Assembly: GCA_036785705.1 (NCBI GenBank) | Contig: JAWUZG010000970.1 | Coordinates: 2,390,501-2,454,500, forward strand | Length of the DNA stretch: 64,000 bases | Direction: 5' to 3' | Origin: Acanthornis magna | Lineage: Eukaryota > Chordata > Aves > Passeriformes > Acanthizidae | Shown: in pieces, positions 36,293 to 48,517 of the stretch | How the letters are laid out: each line of letters opens with the position of its first letter | Position numbering within the stretch: the stretch's first letter is position 1 | Program-made: the position numbers and the translations under genes | Notes under the pieces: generated by a model | What the model was told of the DNA's origin: nothing | The model's input: only the letters and a program-made list of their open reading frames with translations | The model's database searches: none

Positions 36293-38728
36293 AGTTATTT
36301 CTGTCATTCTATGTATCTACCTAGCCCCTGTGAGGCAGACAAGGGTCCTGTGATGAATATAGATTCTCAATATAGTCTACGGCTCCCTGCTATAGCATTT
36401 TCCAGTAGATGGAAGCAATCAGTATTGAACACCATATATGTGTAAATTGTGCTGTTTACTGTCACATGGTTATTTAAAAACTCAGTCAGACACATTGGGA
36501 CCAGTGTGAAGAGTAATTAAGATGGTATTGTTCCTCTCTCATTGTCATGAACTCTGGAGGTGATTCTGGTTGGGCCAGGAAACAGACGAGCAGCTGTTTT
36601 GTTCCAATTGTCCTTGCAAATGGATCTGGAGCCTATCTAAACCCAATTTTTTATTGACCACAGAGAATTCACTTGGGATAGTTCAGAGACCAGCATTGTC
36701 TTTCAGGACTCTGCCATTCAGTGTGAATGCAGATTCAGCAGGTGTTAAACAAGTGAAAACAGCTTGGATGACAGCAGTTGCAAATTGTGTGCAATGACAG
36801 ATGGGCAAATGGAGAATTTGTCTCAGTAAAAAAATATATTTCACTAATCAGCTAATATAACTGTGATGGCATGGTCTTTTGTGAGCAAAGAAACAATTGA
36901 GACAGGTTTCAGGTAAATGTTTTCTCCTGAAAAAAACCAAGATTCGACAGGTATGTAGACAAGTCACTAACTTGTATCCTTTCAGGACTTAAAATTCCTG
37001 CTTTTGTTTTTCTCGCCAATAGAGCAAACGGTTATTTTATTTAAAAGAAAAAAATGTTGAACTAGTGTTCAACTCCACTGGTTGAGTAATTCACTTTGTG
37101 AAATCCAAAAGCAGCCAAGGGCTTCTGCTTGAGCAATAAACTAGGGCTTTTTTTTAATTGTAAGACTGACGTGTTCACAGAGGTGCAACACTGATTGGAA
37201 CAACATTAGAGTTTAGAGACAGTCTCTCTCCATCTCTACGTGGATGTGAAATGTAAAATTTTTAGTATTGTTTAACAAAACACCTTTTTAAGCAAGATCA
37301 TAATTACAGAAACGCTGAACAAACCTGGTGTCAGAGTTTTCCTTGAGAACTTGAGATTTTGACCTTTATTTTTCCATCCTTCAACAAGAGGCACAGCCTT
37401 AAGTGCATTTCTTGGTGTCAGATGTCTGATTTTGAATCAGAACTTCCTTGATTTGGTGCTCTGAACAGAAGAGAGCCAGTGATCCAGACATCTATCCTAG
37501 CAGAATCTTGGGATCCTAATGGAAACATTTCACCCACAATGGGATTTGATGAGTCACAGTGTTGGAAATTTGGTCATCTGCAGCTGGAAGGCATGAGATT
37601 TGGGAAGGGGGAACTCATAAACCATCTTAGCTAAATAAGGTTCTTTCCTACTATGCTGTAGGGATTTCTTATAAGATCATGTATTTCAGGAAGTTCTCAT
37701 TCCCATTTACTAAAAGGCCTCCTAAAGTATACAATTCAGTTCCATTTAGTACGTGTTTAGCTAGCTTAAAAATAATGCATTTTTAAACTTTCACATGAAC
37801 TGCATTTAGTCATTGCCAAGTCTGCACAGACCAGCTCCTGCTGATCTGAGTGTTCATTGCAAGCAATACGAATTGTTACGGGGTACTCTCTTGAGACCAC
37901 AGTGTATGTTGATTAAAGTATCAAAATGAATACGTTATTACATTCTAATATCAGTAATATAATTCAGTGTTGTCTAGTAAGACAACTGATAGTACATTTA
38001 GTGATTCAGACAGTAAAGCCAAGATTGTCCCTGCTCCAGAGTTTAATACTTTGAAAAAGAGAATATGTAAATATTAGTAACAGGAAACTGCTGTTGTGCT
38101 GCAAACACTGTTATGACCTCTGCAACAATTAGGAGGCAGGAAGCACTTAGGATTTTACTCACGCGTGCACATACAGACACAGGCACATCCCCTTGTACAA
38201 GAGTCTAAATGTCCTAAGAATTCTTCCATTTTTGGCTCAATTTGTTTCAGATACAAGCTTTGATTACCCCACCTAATTTGCGGGAAATCCTTTCTCTGTG
38301 TTTACAGATGGGGTTTTTTGTGTTTACATCATGCAAACGGAGAACAATGGTGGCTTTTTTTAAAGTTCTTTTCATCTCTTGAAATTGTTAGAGGTCCCAC
38401 AGCTCTGCTGTCACTAGGGCACTTAGATAGTTTAACTTTTCCCAGTTGTGTGTACTGTAACAGAGCACCTCTGCTTCCAAACTTAAGGTCAGACTTCAAA
38501 GGATTCATCCAGTTCTTAAAGCTGGCTGAAGCATTGCATTTTTATAGAAAAAGTAAAAAACAATTTCCTGTTCTAGGCACAGTTTTTCAGCTGATATAAC
38601 TTTACCGAAATACCTTGGCTTGCTTTCCTGAGGTGCATAGTAATGGCAGAGGGATGTGGTTTCACTTCTTGTATCTGGTGACACAGTATCCTGTCACGTG
38701 CCCTGCATTAAGTTAAATGACAGGGACA

Positions 38729-38817
38729 TGCTTCTGCATCGGCAGCACATAGCTAAAGACCACAGACACAGCCTGATTACAGCCCTCCCTCCTTTAGCAC
38801 CTACAGTTTCATAAGCA
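38729..38817 (+). pseudogene. Possible decayed U6 snRNA copy
   Basis: The 13-nt tcggcagcacata is identical to the start of U6 after its 5' stem. It is followed in order by ctaaa, acacag, gatta, a gccc block, cac and ttcataagc, corresponding to successive U6 segments over about the right length (roughly 90 versus 106 nt). Spacing needs several one- to three-base gaps. There is no terminal T-run and no clear snRNA promoter upstream, so it would be a non-functional retrocopy. Chance similarity is not excluded. Confidence 0.35.
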
Positions 38818-40656
38818 GTGACTGCGATAGGGAGCAGGGCTGGTCAGGTCAGTTTTTGAGGTAGCCAGTGAATTTAGGCAATCTACTTTATGTCATTATA
38901 TCTGGATTTGCAAGTGATAATGATTTAGACCTCTTTCCACAGCCTATTAAAAATTTCCTATAGGATCTAAGTAAGAGTGTTGTTCAGCTTTTCTTTTTGT
39001 AAAAACTCAGGGTCTAAGTATCCTCATCTGATCTGCAAGCACAGACATTTTTTACCCCAGGGACTTTATGTTAAATGAAATAGAGAATAGGTAGAGACAG
39101 AAACTTATCAATCAGACACCTAGATTCTTTATTGATCACTTTTTAAAATTTTGATTTTTAGTTGGATTGTAATGTGAACTTGGCTAAAAAATGGTGATGT
39201 GGTGTGTACAGATGATGAATGGGAAAATGCTTCTGTTCAGAAGAAGCTCAACATTTATACGAGAACATTTACAAATCATGGCATACATATAACCTTGCAA
39301 GAAATAATTTGTTCAAGTTTTAAAAAATTATTTATTGCCGATAGTTACATGTATAGTACTAGACCCTAGATCATGAGACAGAACTTCAAATTCTTGTTCA
39401 TTCATGTGTTGATGAGCAGTATTGTGCAATTAATCAAGGAAAATGGAAAGTGATCTTAAAAAATTTTCTAAACTATTAGTTCTTACTAGAAGGTGACTCA
39501 TGTACTTTCCAGAAGAGTCCAAAGAAATAGCTGGGCAGCAAATGTGTAAGGATGACCCACATCTTTTGCTTGTAGTTCAGTTTAGTTATGAGAGAAAAGC
39601 ATCCTTCTCAAAGATGATATTTAAAATATATTGAACATAATATACATTATTTCTATTACATAATAACTTAGTAAATGCTGCTACTGAGTTTCTTAAACCT
39701 GATGTGGCACCTGAATTATGTCTTTGCTTGTGTGTTAGAGCCTGGCAAACATTTTTCCTTTGTTGATGCATTTCCTTTTATACCTGATATTATGGGGGTT
39801 TGGGTATGTCTTAACTGGTTTTGAATCTGGTCTGTTGTTTCTGACACATTATTTTTCCTTTTGTGTAGCATCTCCTAAGTGTGCTTGATAGACCCAAAAT
39901 CTTGGTCTGGTGTGGTTTTGCTGGTATTTCTGTTGTCTTTTCATTTCTCCACCATGAGGTTTGCAACAATGCCACACAGTAGTGGAGAGATGTAAATCTG
40001 TATTAACCTGGTGATTTCACATGGAAATATTCTGTTATCAGGTTAAAACCCTACCAGTCACATTACACATCTGAATATGATTATATTGACGGATTGGAAT
40101 TCCATAGACCTGAAAGTTCACACTGTAGGACTTCACAGAATAATGCCTTCTGAAAAGAAACAAAATAGGTGTTGGGGCTAGCTGCCTGTTCTGTGCATAC
40201 GTCTTTGGACCTTCATATTGTGAGTACCTGCTAATATGCAGCATGTTTAATATGCAGTAAAAAAACCCCAGTATCTCTGTTTTCGACTTGTGAGTTTTGT
40301 ACATTTATGCTTTTGTGCAACAGGGAATATCAAGATTTCTCTCCAGCTGGACTCAGTGGAATATCCTTTGCTAGATATTCTGTGACTTCTGACTTTTCAA
40401 TGAGAAGTGGGCCCCTTTTTTCAGATTTTACTCAACAGTTCTGTCAGCTTTAATGGTAGGGTGGCTGCTTTAAAATCACTGTTCTGACTTGAGTTTCTCC
40501 TTTTGCTTCTCTGTTTATCAGTTTCTTGATTATAGTCTGTATCTCTCGTATTTCCATTGGACTGATGGTTCATGTATTTTACCAAAACCAAGTAATGTGC
40601 TGAGCTAGTGGACTGTCAGAACTCCTTTGAAATGCTGTGCCCATCCACTTATCTGC

Positions 40657-40682
40657 TTTATCTCAATTATGATTGAGATAAA
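40657..40682. repeat. Perfect 11-bp inverted repeat, 4-nt loop
   Basis: tttatctcaat at 40657-40667 pairs with attgagataaa at 40672-40682 around tatg. Confidence 0.9.
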
Positions 40683-42241
40683 TAATAATTGACTGAATAA
40701 TTGGGTATTACCAGTAAATACGTGCAACCTGACCTCTCTCACGTCCAATGAGACCCTGACTACTTTAGGACTCTCTTAAGTACTTGGGTTATACTGCTTC
40801 AAACAACAGAGATGAACTTGCAACATGGTGCTTTCCATGATGTGCTCAATTAATAGCTCGTTACATGAGCAATAGACTCACCCAGATAATGGTGCAGTAC
40901 AATGGAACCTGACTTGGGCTGTAAAGAATATCCTTCTGTCCAAAGCCTGAAACTCTGGATATGTCTCCATCACAGAGGGCAACTTTCCACAGCAAAGCTG
41001 GAGCTAGTTCTGAGTAAGCTGCTCTGTCTACAGAGGGCAGTTCAGTGCCATACAAAAATACAAGCCTTGGCTGACATCAGCTCAGACTCCACTCTCAGTA
41101 ACATACCCTGCTTCCCAGTGAGAATAATTGCACAGCAAGAGAGCTCTACACTGAGGCAGCCACAATGCTGACCCCTTGGCTGACTAGATTTTAGTTACAA
41201 TAAATATCTTGGCAAGTCTGTTCCCTTTGCTGCAGAGAGGTATTCTATACTGCGAATTTATATTATATATAAATTATATATTGTATCATCTTGCTTTTTT
41301 GAGCATCTGTATCAGAAGGATATGGGATTAAAAGGTAAAACTTCCCTAATTCAAATCTGCTTGAATTTCAGGCTTCATGTATTTCGTGGAATGCATCTAG
41401 TAAGGAACGTGCTCCTTCATTTCAGTGCAGGGAAATAAGTAATTATTCTTCTTTCCCAGGAACAGCATTGAGTCAGCTATCACAATCCTGGAATGGCAGA
41501 GCCTGCCTTAATTTTATTAAGGTTGAAACCTGCTATCTCCTCAGTGCTCAGAATAGTTCTGTTCTTTGCTCTTTGCCCTGAAAATAGTAGTGTAGTTGTG
41601 CTGTACTCTGACATACAAAGCACTTTAAAGATATAAAGGGTTGACCTTGAGATGAAGCCCTTAGAGAGAACTGAGCTTTAAGGAGTCACCTAAGGAAAGG
41701 TAAAAGAAGAATTTTAGCCCATTATCTTTTTGAAAATGTTGTTATCAATATTTCAGGAGACACACTGAATATCTCTGCAACTGCTGTATTTTGTATGCAT
41801 TTTTTTTTGTAAGTCAAGGGAGCTGATAGGTGCTTTGATGGTTTTGTGTAACTCTGTTTTCTGTATTGAATGCTTATTTTGACAGTGTCCCCCGTTAACA
41901 ATAAGACCTATTTCTCTCTGCTTTCCCTCACCTAAGCTCTTTATAATCAGCACAAATGACTGCAAGATTTTTCCCATTTTTTAGGAAAAAATTACCAATA
42001 CAGTACTGGATTACATAAGTAATAAGTATTACAAAATAAACTGGCAAGGACTGACTTGTGTGCTGTTGGCACTTGTTATAAAAGAAAATGAAACAAATTT
42101 TATTCAAATCTAGACAAGATTTTTTAATGCAAAAACTATGTAGCCATGGCGCGTGATAGTAAAATCAACAGCAACACAGTGCCTTGCTCCGGTAATAACT
42201 TTGCCTACAATAATAAGTTCAGTAATAAGAAGTTTTCATGG

Positions 42242-42260
42242 AGTGTGTGTGTGTGTGTAT
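42242..42260. repeat. (TG)n microsatellite
   Basis: About nine TG units ending in ta. Confidence 0.9.
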
Positions 42261-44977
42261 AAACTGCTGTCACCTTGCACCTGAGATCTCTGTGCTCTCA
42301 ATTGTGTAGTTGCTCTTCCCAACTTTTGGCACTACTCCTTTGATCCCATGCTAAAATGACTCAATTCACTAACTGAGCAAAAATATGTGTGTGTTTAGCT
42401 TGAATAAGTTCACAATACAAGCGACAAGTGTCAGAGTTAACAGAAGGTGAAAACAGTGTTTGATTAGAAAAGGAAGATGGAGGAAAGAGGAAGTGGGATC
42501 TCTCCTTTTGAGTACTGAAAAAATATTAATTTGGATCCCTGTAATAAAAACCCATATTTAGCTATACTAGTAGACTTCAAGTGCAGTGATTATTCTGCAG
42601 AGACAATAGAGAGCATGTTATAATGAACATTTCTCATGTCTTTTAAAACAAATTTGCAGAACAGCACTGTCATTAATAAGAACAGGCCTAGTTTGAATGC
42701 AGCTCTTCTTCTGGAGGAAAGTTACACATAACTTTTCAGTTATTATGGTTAAGATACTGTATTTTCATCTACATCTAATATATATCTAATATATAGCAAG
42801 GCAAGTATTGCACTCACCAACCTGATTTGGTAATGAAATAAGGCATGAATTAAATGCCATTAACTGCATATTGTTGAACTCTGTTTCTAAAGAGTAAATA
42901 CAGTTTGCCAGGAAAAAAAAGAATGTCTGCTGAAGTCCCATTTCTAAAAATTATCTCAGAACTTTTGTTTTTAATTTGGTTTCACAAGTAATACTCCTGT
43001 CTCAAGCAGAGAAATATGTAGACCTTTCTTTGAGTAGCCCTACCACTGACAGCAGAACAATGATCAGAAAATTCTGTCTATATTGAGTGATACTGTTCAC
43101 TCAAATCTTGCTCAAATTTTGGCTGTCTCACAGCTCATGCTAAGGCCTGTGCTGGGAACAGTGCCATCAGCTCAAAACGAGGGCAACACGTAGGCAGTGT
43201 ATGATTGGGCAGCAATGGCTAAAGGTCATAGTGCGGCCACTATCACCCACCACTCGTGATCTGCAGAATCCTTGCATTTGCAGTTGTCTGGTGGGTTCCT
43301 TAGAATCCACTAAAAATGGATGGAAATAGATCAGACTTCCAAAATGAAAGGTATAAATACATCAGCTTACCCCAAAAAAATTTGAAGTGGATCCAGTAGC
43401 AACTGGACTCCCAAAGCTTTTTGATGGAATACAGGGAGTGCCTGCATCATGGGGGAGGAGGAAGGATGAGCATTCTCACCATCAGCTAGGTAACTACTTC
43501 GTTCAAAGGTGCATGAGTACATAACTTATGATTTAGAGAACTTCTGAGTTAGAAACCTCATGAATTAAGTAATGAATGAGTGAACTCCTTTGTTAAATTA
43601 TTCTGTACAAACGGGATTGAGCCCTTGTTCATTATGTTTATTACTTTCCTTTCATGATGAGCTCATAAGATAAGGATTATTATACATAGTACATTTTCCT
43701 GTACATGTGAAAGATCCGGACAGATGCTGACAGATGAGCTAAGAAGAACTCTGTAAAGTTTGGCCTTACTTTAAAAAAATCACTAGCAAGTGAGGAAGAG
43801 GAGGGAGATGTTACAGAGTGATGTAAATTTATGTTGAGATGTGCTGGACAGACCTGTTTGAGCCTGACCAGGTCCCACTGCGTACTGGTGTGATATTGTG
43901 CCCTGTAGGGCAGATAGCCAGGTAAGATTATATGGAAAACTGCTGTTTCCAGCAGTGGAATTACAGGTCAAATTCCAATACCTCTAGGTAAATTCCTTTA
44001 GGGACAACTTGTCTGGGAATTCAGAAATACAAATTTAGCAAAGAATTTTTTTAAGTCATCTTATCTTTAAAACACTAAGATGCACCTCATGGTAGTCTGA
44101 TTTCACTTTCTGTTTGAGCCCAGATTCTCAGTACCTTAGATCAGACAAAGATCTCTTGCCAGTAAGACTTTACTTCCTTTATTACCACTTTAATCTGCCA
44201 TCCCATTGCTTCTCAAGCACAGTCCTTCATGGAGGCATTGAGCTTCCCTGCAGTGTGACAGTTGTCAGCAATACAACATGTTAATTGTTGAAGACAACCT
44301 AATACATACATTCAGCATATAATACAAACTGGTATTTATAATTTTATTCAGTCTTTTTCTCCCTCTGGACTATCCTCTTCTACTCCAAACCATTTTTCAT
44401 AGTGTAGGTGTAGCTATGGGTACTTCCCCAAAGCACTATATTCTGCCAATTCAGAACACTCAATGTTGAATTTGACTTACTATTACTATTATCCAAAAGT
44501 ATGTATCAGGTATTTAGACTTAAAAAAAAAATACAAAACCAGTAGAGTGATTATAGCCTGACAATACGTTTTCCCTTATACATCTCTATAAAAGGGAAGA
44601 TTTAAAGCAGAAAAATAATGGAGTTTGACGCCTGCTCATCTCAAGATGGCAAATGAATAAAGAAAATTCTGTCTCACTGGAATTTGAACAAGGATGTGAT
44701 GATTTACCTAATGGAAGAATCTTGGTTTCAAGGTTGCCAGTCCATTGTGTGCTATCAGATCAGGCAAAGTTTAATACACTACTTCCTGTCATGCACCAGG
44801 TCTGGTATGGGGAAAGGATTTAGGTGCTTGTAGAAAGAGAAGTAAATGGAAGAACATCCCACACACCAGCTATACTTTTGGTATCTAGATTTATACCTGG
44901 AGTGAATTAGACACCAAAATAAAGACTATTTTTTACTTTTTTTCTGGTCACTGATACGAGCATAATAAAAAGAGCGT

Positions 44978-45242
44978 GACTGAGTCCAGATGAGGGCCAT
45001 GAAGATAATCAGAGGACTTTTTTCCCATATTAGGAAGAAATTATTTCCTGTGAGGATGGTGTGGCACTGGAATAGGTTGCCCAGAGAAGCTGTGGATGCC
45101 CCATCTCTGGAAATGTTCAAGACCAAGTTGGATGGGGCTTTGAGTAACCTGGTCAAGTGGAAGGTGTCCCTGCCCATGGCAGGGGGGTTGGAACAAGGTG
45201 ATCTTTAAGGTCCTTCCAACCCAAACCATTCTATGAGTCTAT
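44978..45242 (+). mobile_element. CR1 LINE with internal deletion, sense, relatively young
   Basis: The left part (gagtccagatgagggccatg, aagataatcagagga) is from the late RT region. It jumps to the tattaggaagaaattatttc block, then cactggaataggttgcccag, caagttggatggggctttg, ggcaggggggttggaacaag and the end ccattctatgagtctat. The sequence between is deleted. Its close fit to consensus in the 3' part suggests a recent family. Confidence 0.92.
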
Positions 45243-45279
45243 ACTGCACATGAATTACAATAGTGATGTATTTTATATA

Positions 45280-45315
<36 letters not shown>

Positions 45316-46113
45316 CACATATAAAATTCAGAAAGTGGTCGTGTTCCCATGTCTTACTTCAGAAATTCAAAAGTTTCAGAACTGGATCAATTGGAGGTGC
45401 CTTTCTTAAGAATGTTCCTAGTCCAGCAATGCCCAGGCTTGTAAGTTCTCCCACTTCAGCTAAGCCACTGAAGTCTTGAAAAAAAATAACAAAAGGTGTC
45501 TTTCCTCGATTGTTCTTAATGGAGATCAGCAGTCTACAGAGAAAATGAAATGAAAATAAAAAGGTTTTAAATTACCTAGTTATAAAGCCTGTCCTCACCT
45601 ACTGGTTACAAATCACTTTCATAACTACTGCAGTTCCATAATTGTACTGGCTATCAAGTTGCCATGAAGTCTGTGTGACAGATAAGACAGCAGTTTCAAT
45701 CAGTCTAAAGTATATATTGTATTGGTACAAATAAGTACATGTATATGACAAAACGATGCCAATTTATTCATATCAATTAGTTCTATTCCTTTTATAGATA
45801 CAGAAGGAAATTAAATTGTAATATCAGACCACATGCTTTTTCAGGTATTGTTAGGTCAAATCTTTAACACATCCTGCCATATTGTACTTGAGATTTCATG
45901 CCCTCTCTTCATTATTTAGCTCATCAGCTCTTTTCAAGTTTCAAAGGGTAAGACCAAGATAAAGAAGAGAATGAAAAGGATTAATAAAAAGAACAAGGAA
46001 GGCCTAAATCCTTATGTATAATTGTGAGTGAATATAATGCATCTTGAAGGGAGCCACAGCTAGATGGGACAAGATCTGTATTCCAAAATTTCAGAAACTA
46101 CTTGGGTTTTAAA
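45243..46113. other. Intergenic between two CR1 copies
   Basis: Contains the TA/CA microsatellite at 45274-45325, directly next to the 3' end of the CR1 copy. Otherwise AT-rich with nothing recognisable. Confidence 0.6.
45274..45325. repeat. (TA)n/(TG)n microsatellite
   Basis: Alternating tatatatgtgtatat and acatatatat tracts about 30 bp past a CR1 tail. Confidence 0.92.
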
Positions 46114-46632
46114 AGAATCACAGAATCATAGAATGGTTGTGGTTGGAAGTCACCTTGAGAATCATCTAGTTACAAACTCCCTGCCATGGACAGGAACACC
46201 TTCCACTAAATCAGGTTGCCTTGAACACTTCCAGGGATAAGGCATCCACAATTTCTCTGGGCAACTTATTCCAGTGCTTTACCACCCCTCACTGCAAGGA
46301 ATTTCTTCCTAATATCCCATCCAAATCTACCTTCCTTCAGTTCGAAGCCATCACTCCAGGTCCAATCATTATTCCCTTGTAAAAAGTCCCTTTCCAGATT
46401 TCTCCTAGGCCCCTTTAGGCACTGGAAGGCTGCCACAAGGTCTTCCTGAAGCCTTCTCTTCTCCATGTTGAACAGCTCAAATTCTCTCAGCCTTTCCTCC
46501 TTGGGGAGGTGTTCTGTCCCTGTGATCATCTTCATGGCCCTCCTCTGGACCCGCTCTAATATATCCATGTCTTTTCTCTTCTGAGGACCCCAGAACTGAA
46601 GGCAGTGCTCCAAGTGGGCTATCACAACAACC
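46114..46632 (-). mobile_element. CR1 LINE 3' ~520 bp with residual RT frame, antisense
   Basis: On the + strand it opens with aatcacagaatcatagaatg, the reverse complement of the CR1 tail. On the minus strand a 119-codon frame (46266-46625) remains open. It shows HLEHCLQFWGPQKRKD, ERVQRRAMKMI, EERLREFELFNMEKRRLQED, AFQCLKG and FELKEGRFGWDIRKKF, the conserved C-terminal end of CR1 reverse transcriptase. The catalytic RT core is absent through 5' truncation, so it is inactive. Among the copies in the window it keeps the longest uninterrupted CR1 frame. Confidence 0.95.
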
Positions 46633-47008
46633 TAGAAGCAATGATAGTTCCAAATTCCATTATGTGTGGGCCAAATTTTGTCCAGGAACACATTCTGCAA
46701 GTCTGTAAAGGAATTGCAGTTCAGAAGAATGAGAAACTCTAAACCTAGTGGCAGATGTTGAGTTCCAACCAAACTTATTGTAACAGGAACAAGTCAGAGA
46801 AGCCAGTTTTTTTGCTTAGTTTGACCCTGTCAGTCAGTAAAACATGATAGAAAGGGGCTCTAAAGTCAGCTTTTTCTTAAAGAAAATGGGAAATAGTTGT
46901 ATACCTGTAAGACTTTTTGCCCTAAAATTTTATTGAATAGTTTTTCTTTCCCTTCTTCAAATTAGTTTAATATTTACTGTAAAGATAATAATGCATGTGG
47001 ACTACTGC

Positions 47009-47013
<5 letters not shown>

Positions 47014-47054
<41 letters not shown>
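47014..47054 (+). repeat. Poly(A) tract of 41 A
   Basis: An uninterrupted run of 41 adenines, preceded by ctactgcaaatt and followed by gacaaag. It may be the tail of a retrocopy or an expanded mononucleotide repeat. Its exact length is likely to be unstable and prone to sequencing error. Confidence 0.95.
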
Positions 47055-47056
<2 letters not shown>

Positions 47057-48490
47057 CAAAGTAATTCAGGTTTAATAGAAAAACAATGTGAAACACCTAC
47101 ACTGTCTTTTTGGTAAAATAGAAGGAAATTTTTCATCATGGCAGAATTTTTATGGGTTGATGAGTTTCAAAGCGAAAAGCAAGCAAGGAGACAACCAAAC
47201 AAAACTAAGGCAAATTTCTAGATGCGAAAGTATCTGGCTAAAGTTGAAAAAAATCTTAGCTAAATCAAGACTTTTAGGATTTCAATGATTTAATGAGTTT
47301 CAGTGCAGTCTGCAACATTTTATAAGCTTTCACTTTTATTTTTCAATAATGATCTCTTCCTAAGATTTTGCAAACTATTTTTTTTACTATTTTTACATAT
47401 AATAAAATTAAGTTCAGCATATAAATTCTTACTTTTGAAGTTACTTGTATGAAATAAAAGGAACAGAGCGGGTGCACTTTTCTTCCCTCTGGTCCTTGTT
47501 TGATCACCCTTTTCCAGCAGTAAATACTGCCTTCTATTGCTTTGCCTACAGCTAGATAAAATAAGGAATTACAAAGAAGCAGCAAATCTAAATTATATAG
47601 AAAATATGAATAAGCACCATAAGGAAAGTGCCAGGTCCTGTGGAGAATGTCTATATAAATTCAGTTTGAGATTCAGTTCTCTTGTGACTTGTCTGGACCA
47701 GGCACTTAGAAAAGTAATTGTGGAAGAAAGACTCTCATGCACGCTTTCATTCCTTTCTGCCCCCTTTCATGGGGGCACCATTTCTGTCAGCCTCACAGAG
47801 CATGGAGGCAGACAGAAAACACGCAAGAGAAACCGCCCAAGCCTCACATCAGACACGCGACAAGATGATGGGTAATGCTACTGATTGAGTAGTAAATTAT
47901 TACCCCCTGGAAGCAATGAGGAAACAATGCATTTAAGTTTGGCCCCTGAGGTGTGGCTCTGGGACACATTACCTCCTGTAACTCCCGCTGGAAGGTTAAA
48001 CACCAACCTTTGCTTAGGGCTGTGTCCAAAGGTATCTTTTGGAAGCAAATTCAGGCCTTTATTTCTGCTCTCAGCTGTATGCAGTCAGCCAAGAAATGGA
48101 GTTGTGACCCTGTCTTCTGCTGTAAGGGTGCAAGACAAAGCCTAACCTGTGTTCAGATACTCCTGAATTATTTTTGCATTATTGTACTTGGTTTTAGGAG
48201 AAATGCTGTGGCTTCATAAAGCTCTAGTTTCATAAAGATGCAGATGATATTTTGTTTCACAGCACATTTTTTGGCTGCTTTGGCTTTCCCAGAGGTGGGC
48301 TGAGCTTTGAATGTCGAAGAGGAAGATAACCAATGCAAAATGATGGTGGTAGCCTGGGCTGCAGAAAACTTTCAGTTTATAAGATGGGTGTCCTAAGCTG
48401 ATGGTCACGGAAAGCAGTAGTGTGAATACCCTGCATTTTTCAGTTTGCACATCTCTACCTGGCTTAGTTGTTAAGCTTTGGGGCACATCG

Positions 48491-48517
48491 TACTTCTCAC
48501 ATTTTTTGTGAGAAGTA
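48491..48517. repeat. Perfect 11-bp inverted repeat, 5-T loop
   Basis: tacttctcaca at 48491-48501 pairs with tgtgagaagta at 48507-48517 around ttttt. Confidence 0.92.

Larger units (their letters stand above)
36293..44977. other. Intergenic, AT-rich, no supported gene
   Basis: No supported coding exon. It includes a near-CTCF motif at 36402, a U6-like relic at 38729, an inverted repeat at 40657 and a TG run at 42242-42260. The opposed frames around 40861-41171 and those at 38318-38599 have no recognised similarity. Confidence 0.6.

Noticed and set aside
46266..46625. 119-codon frame as a host gene
   Set aside because: The motifs are the C-terminus of CR1 reverse transcriptase, so it is listed as a mobile element.
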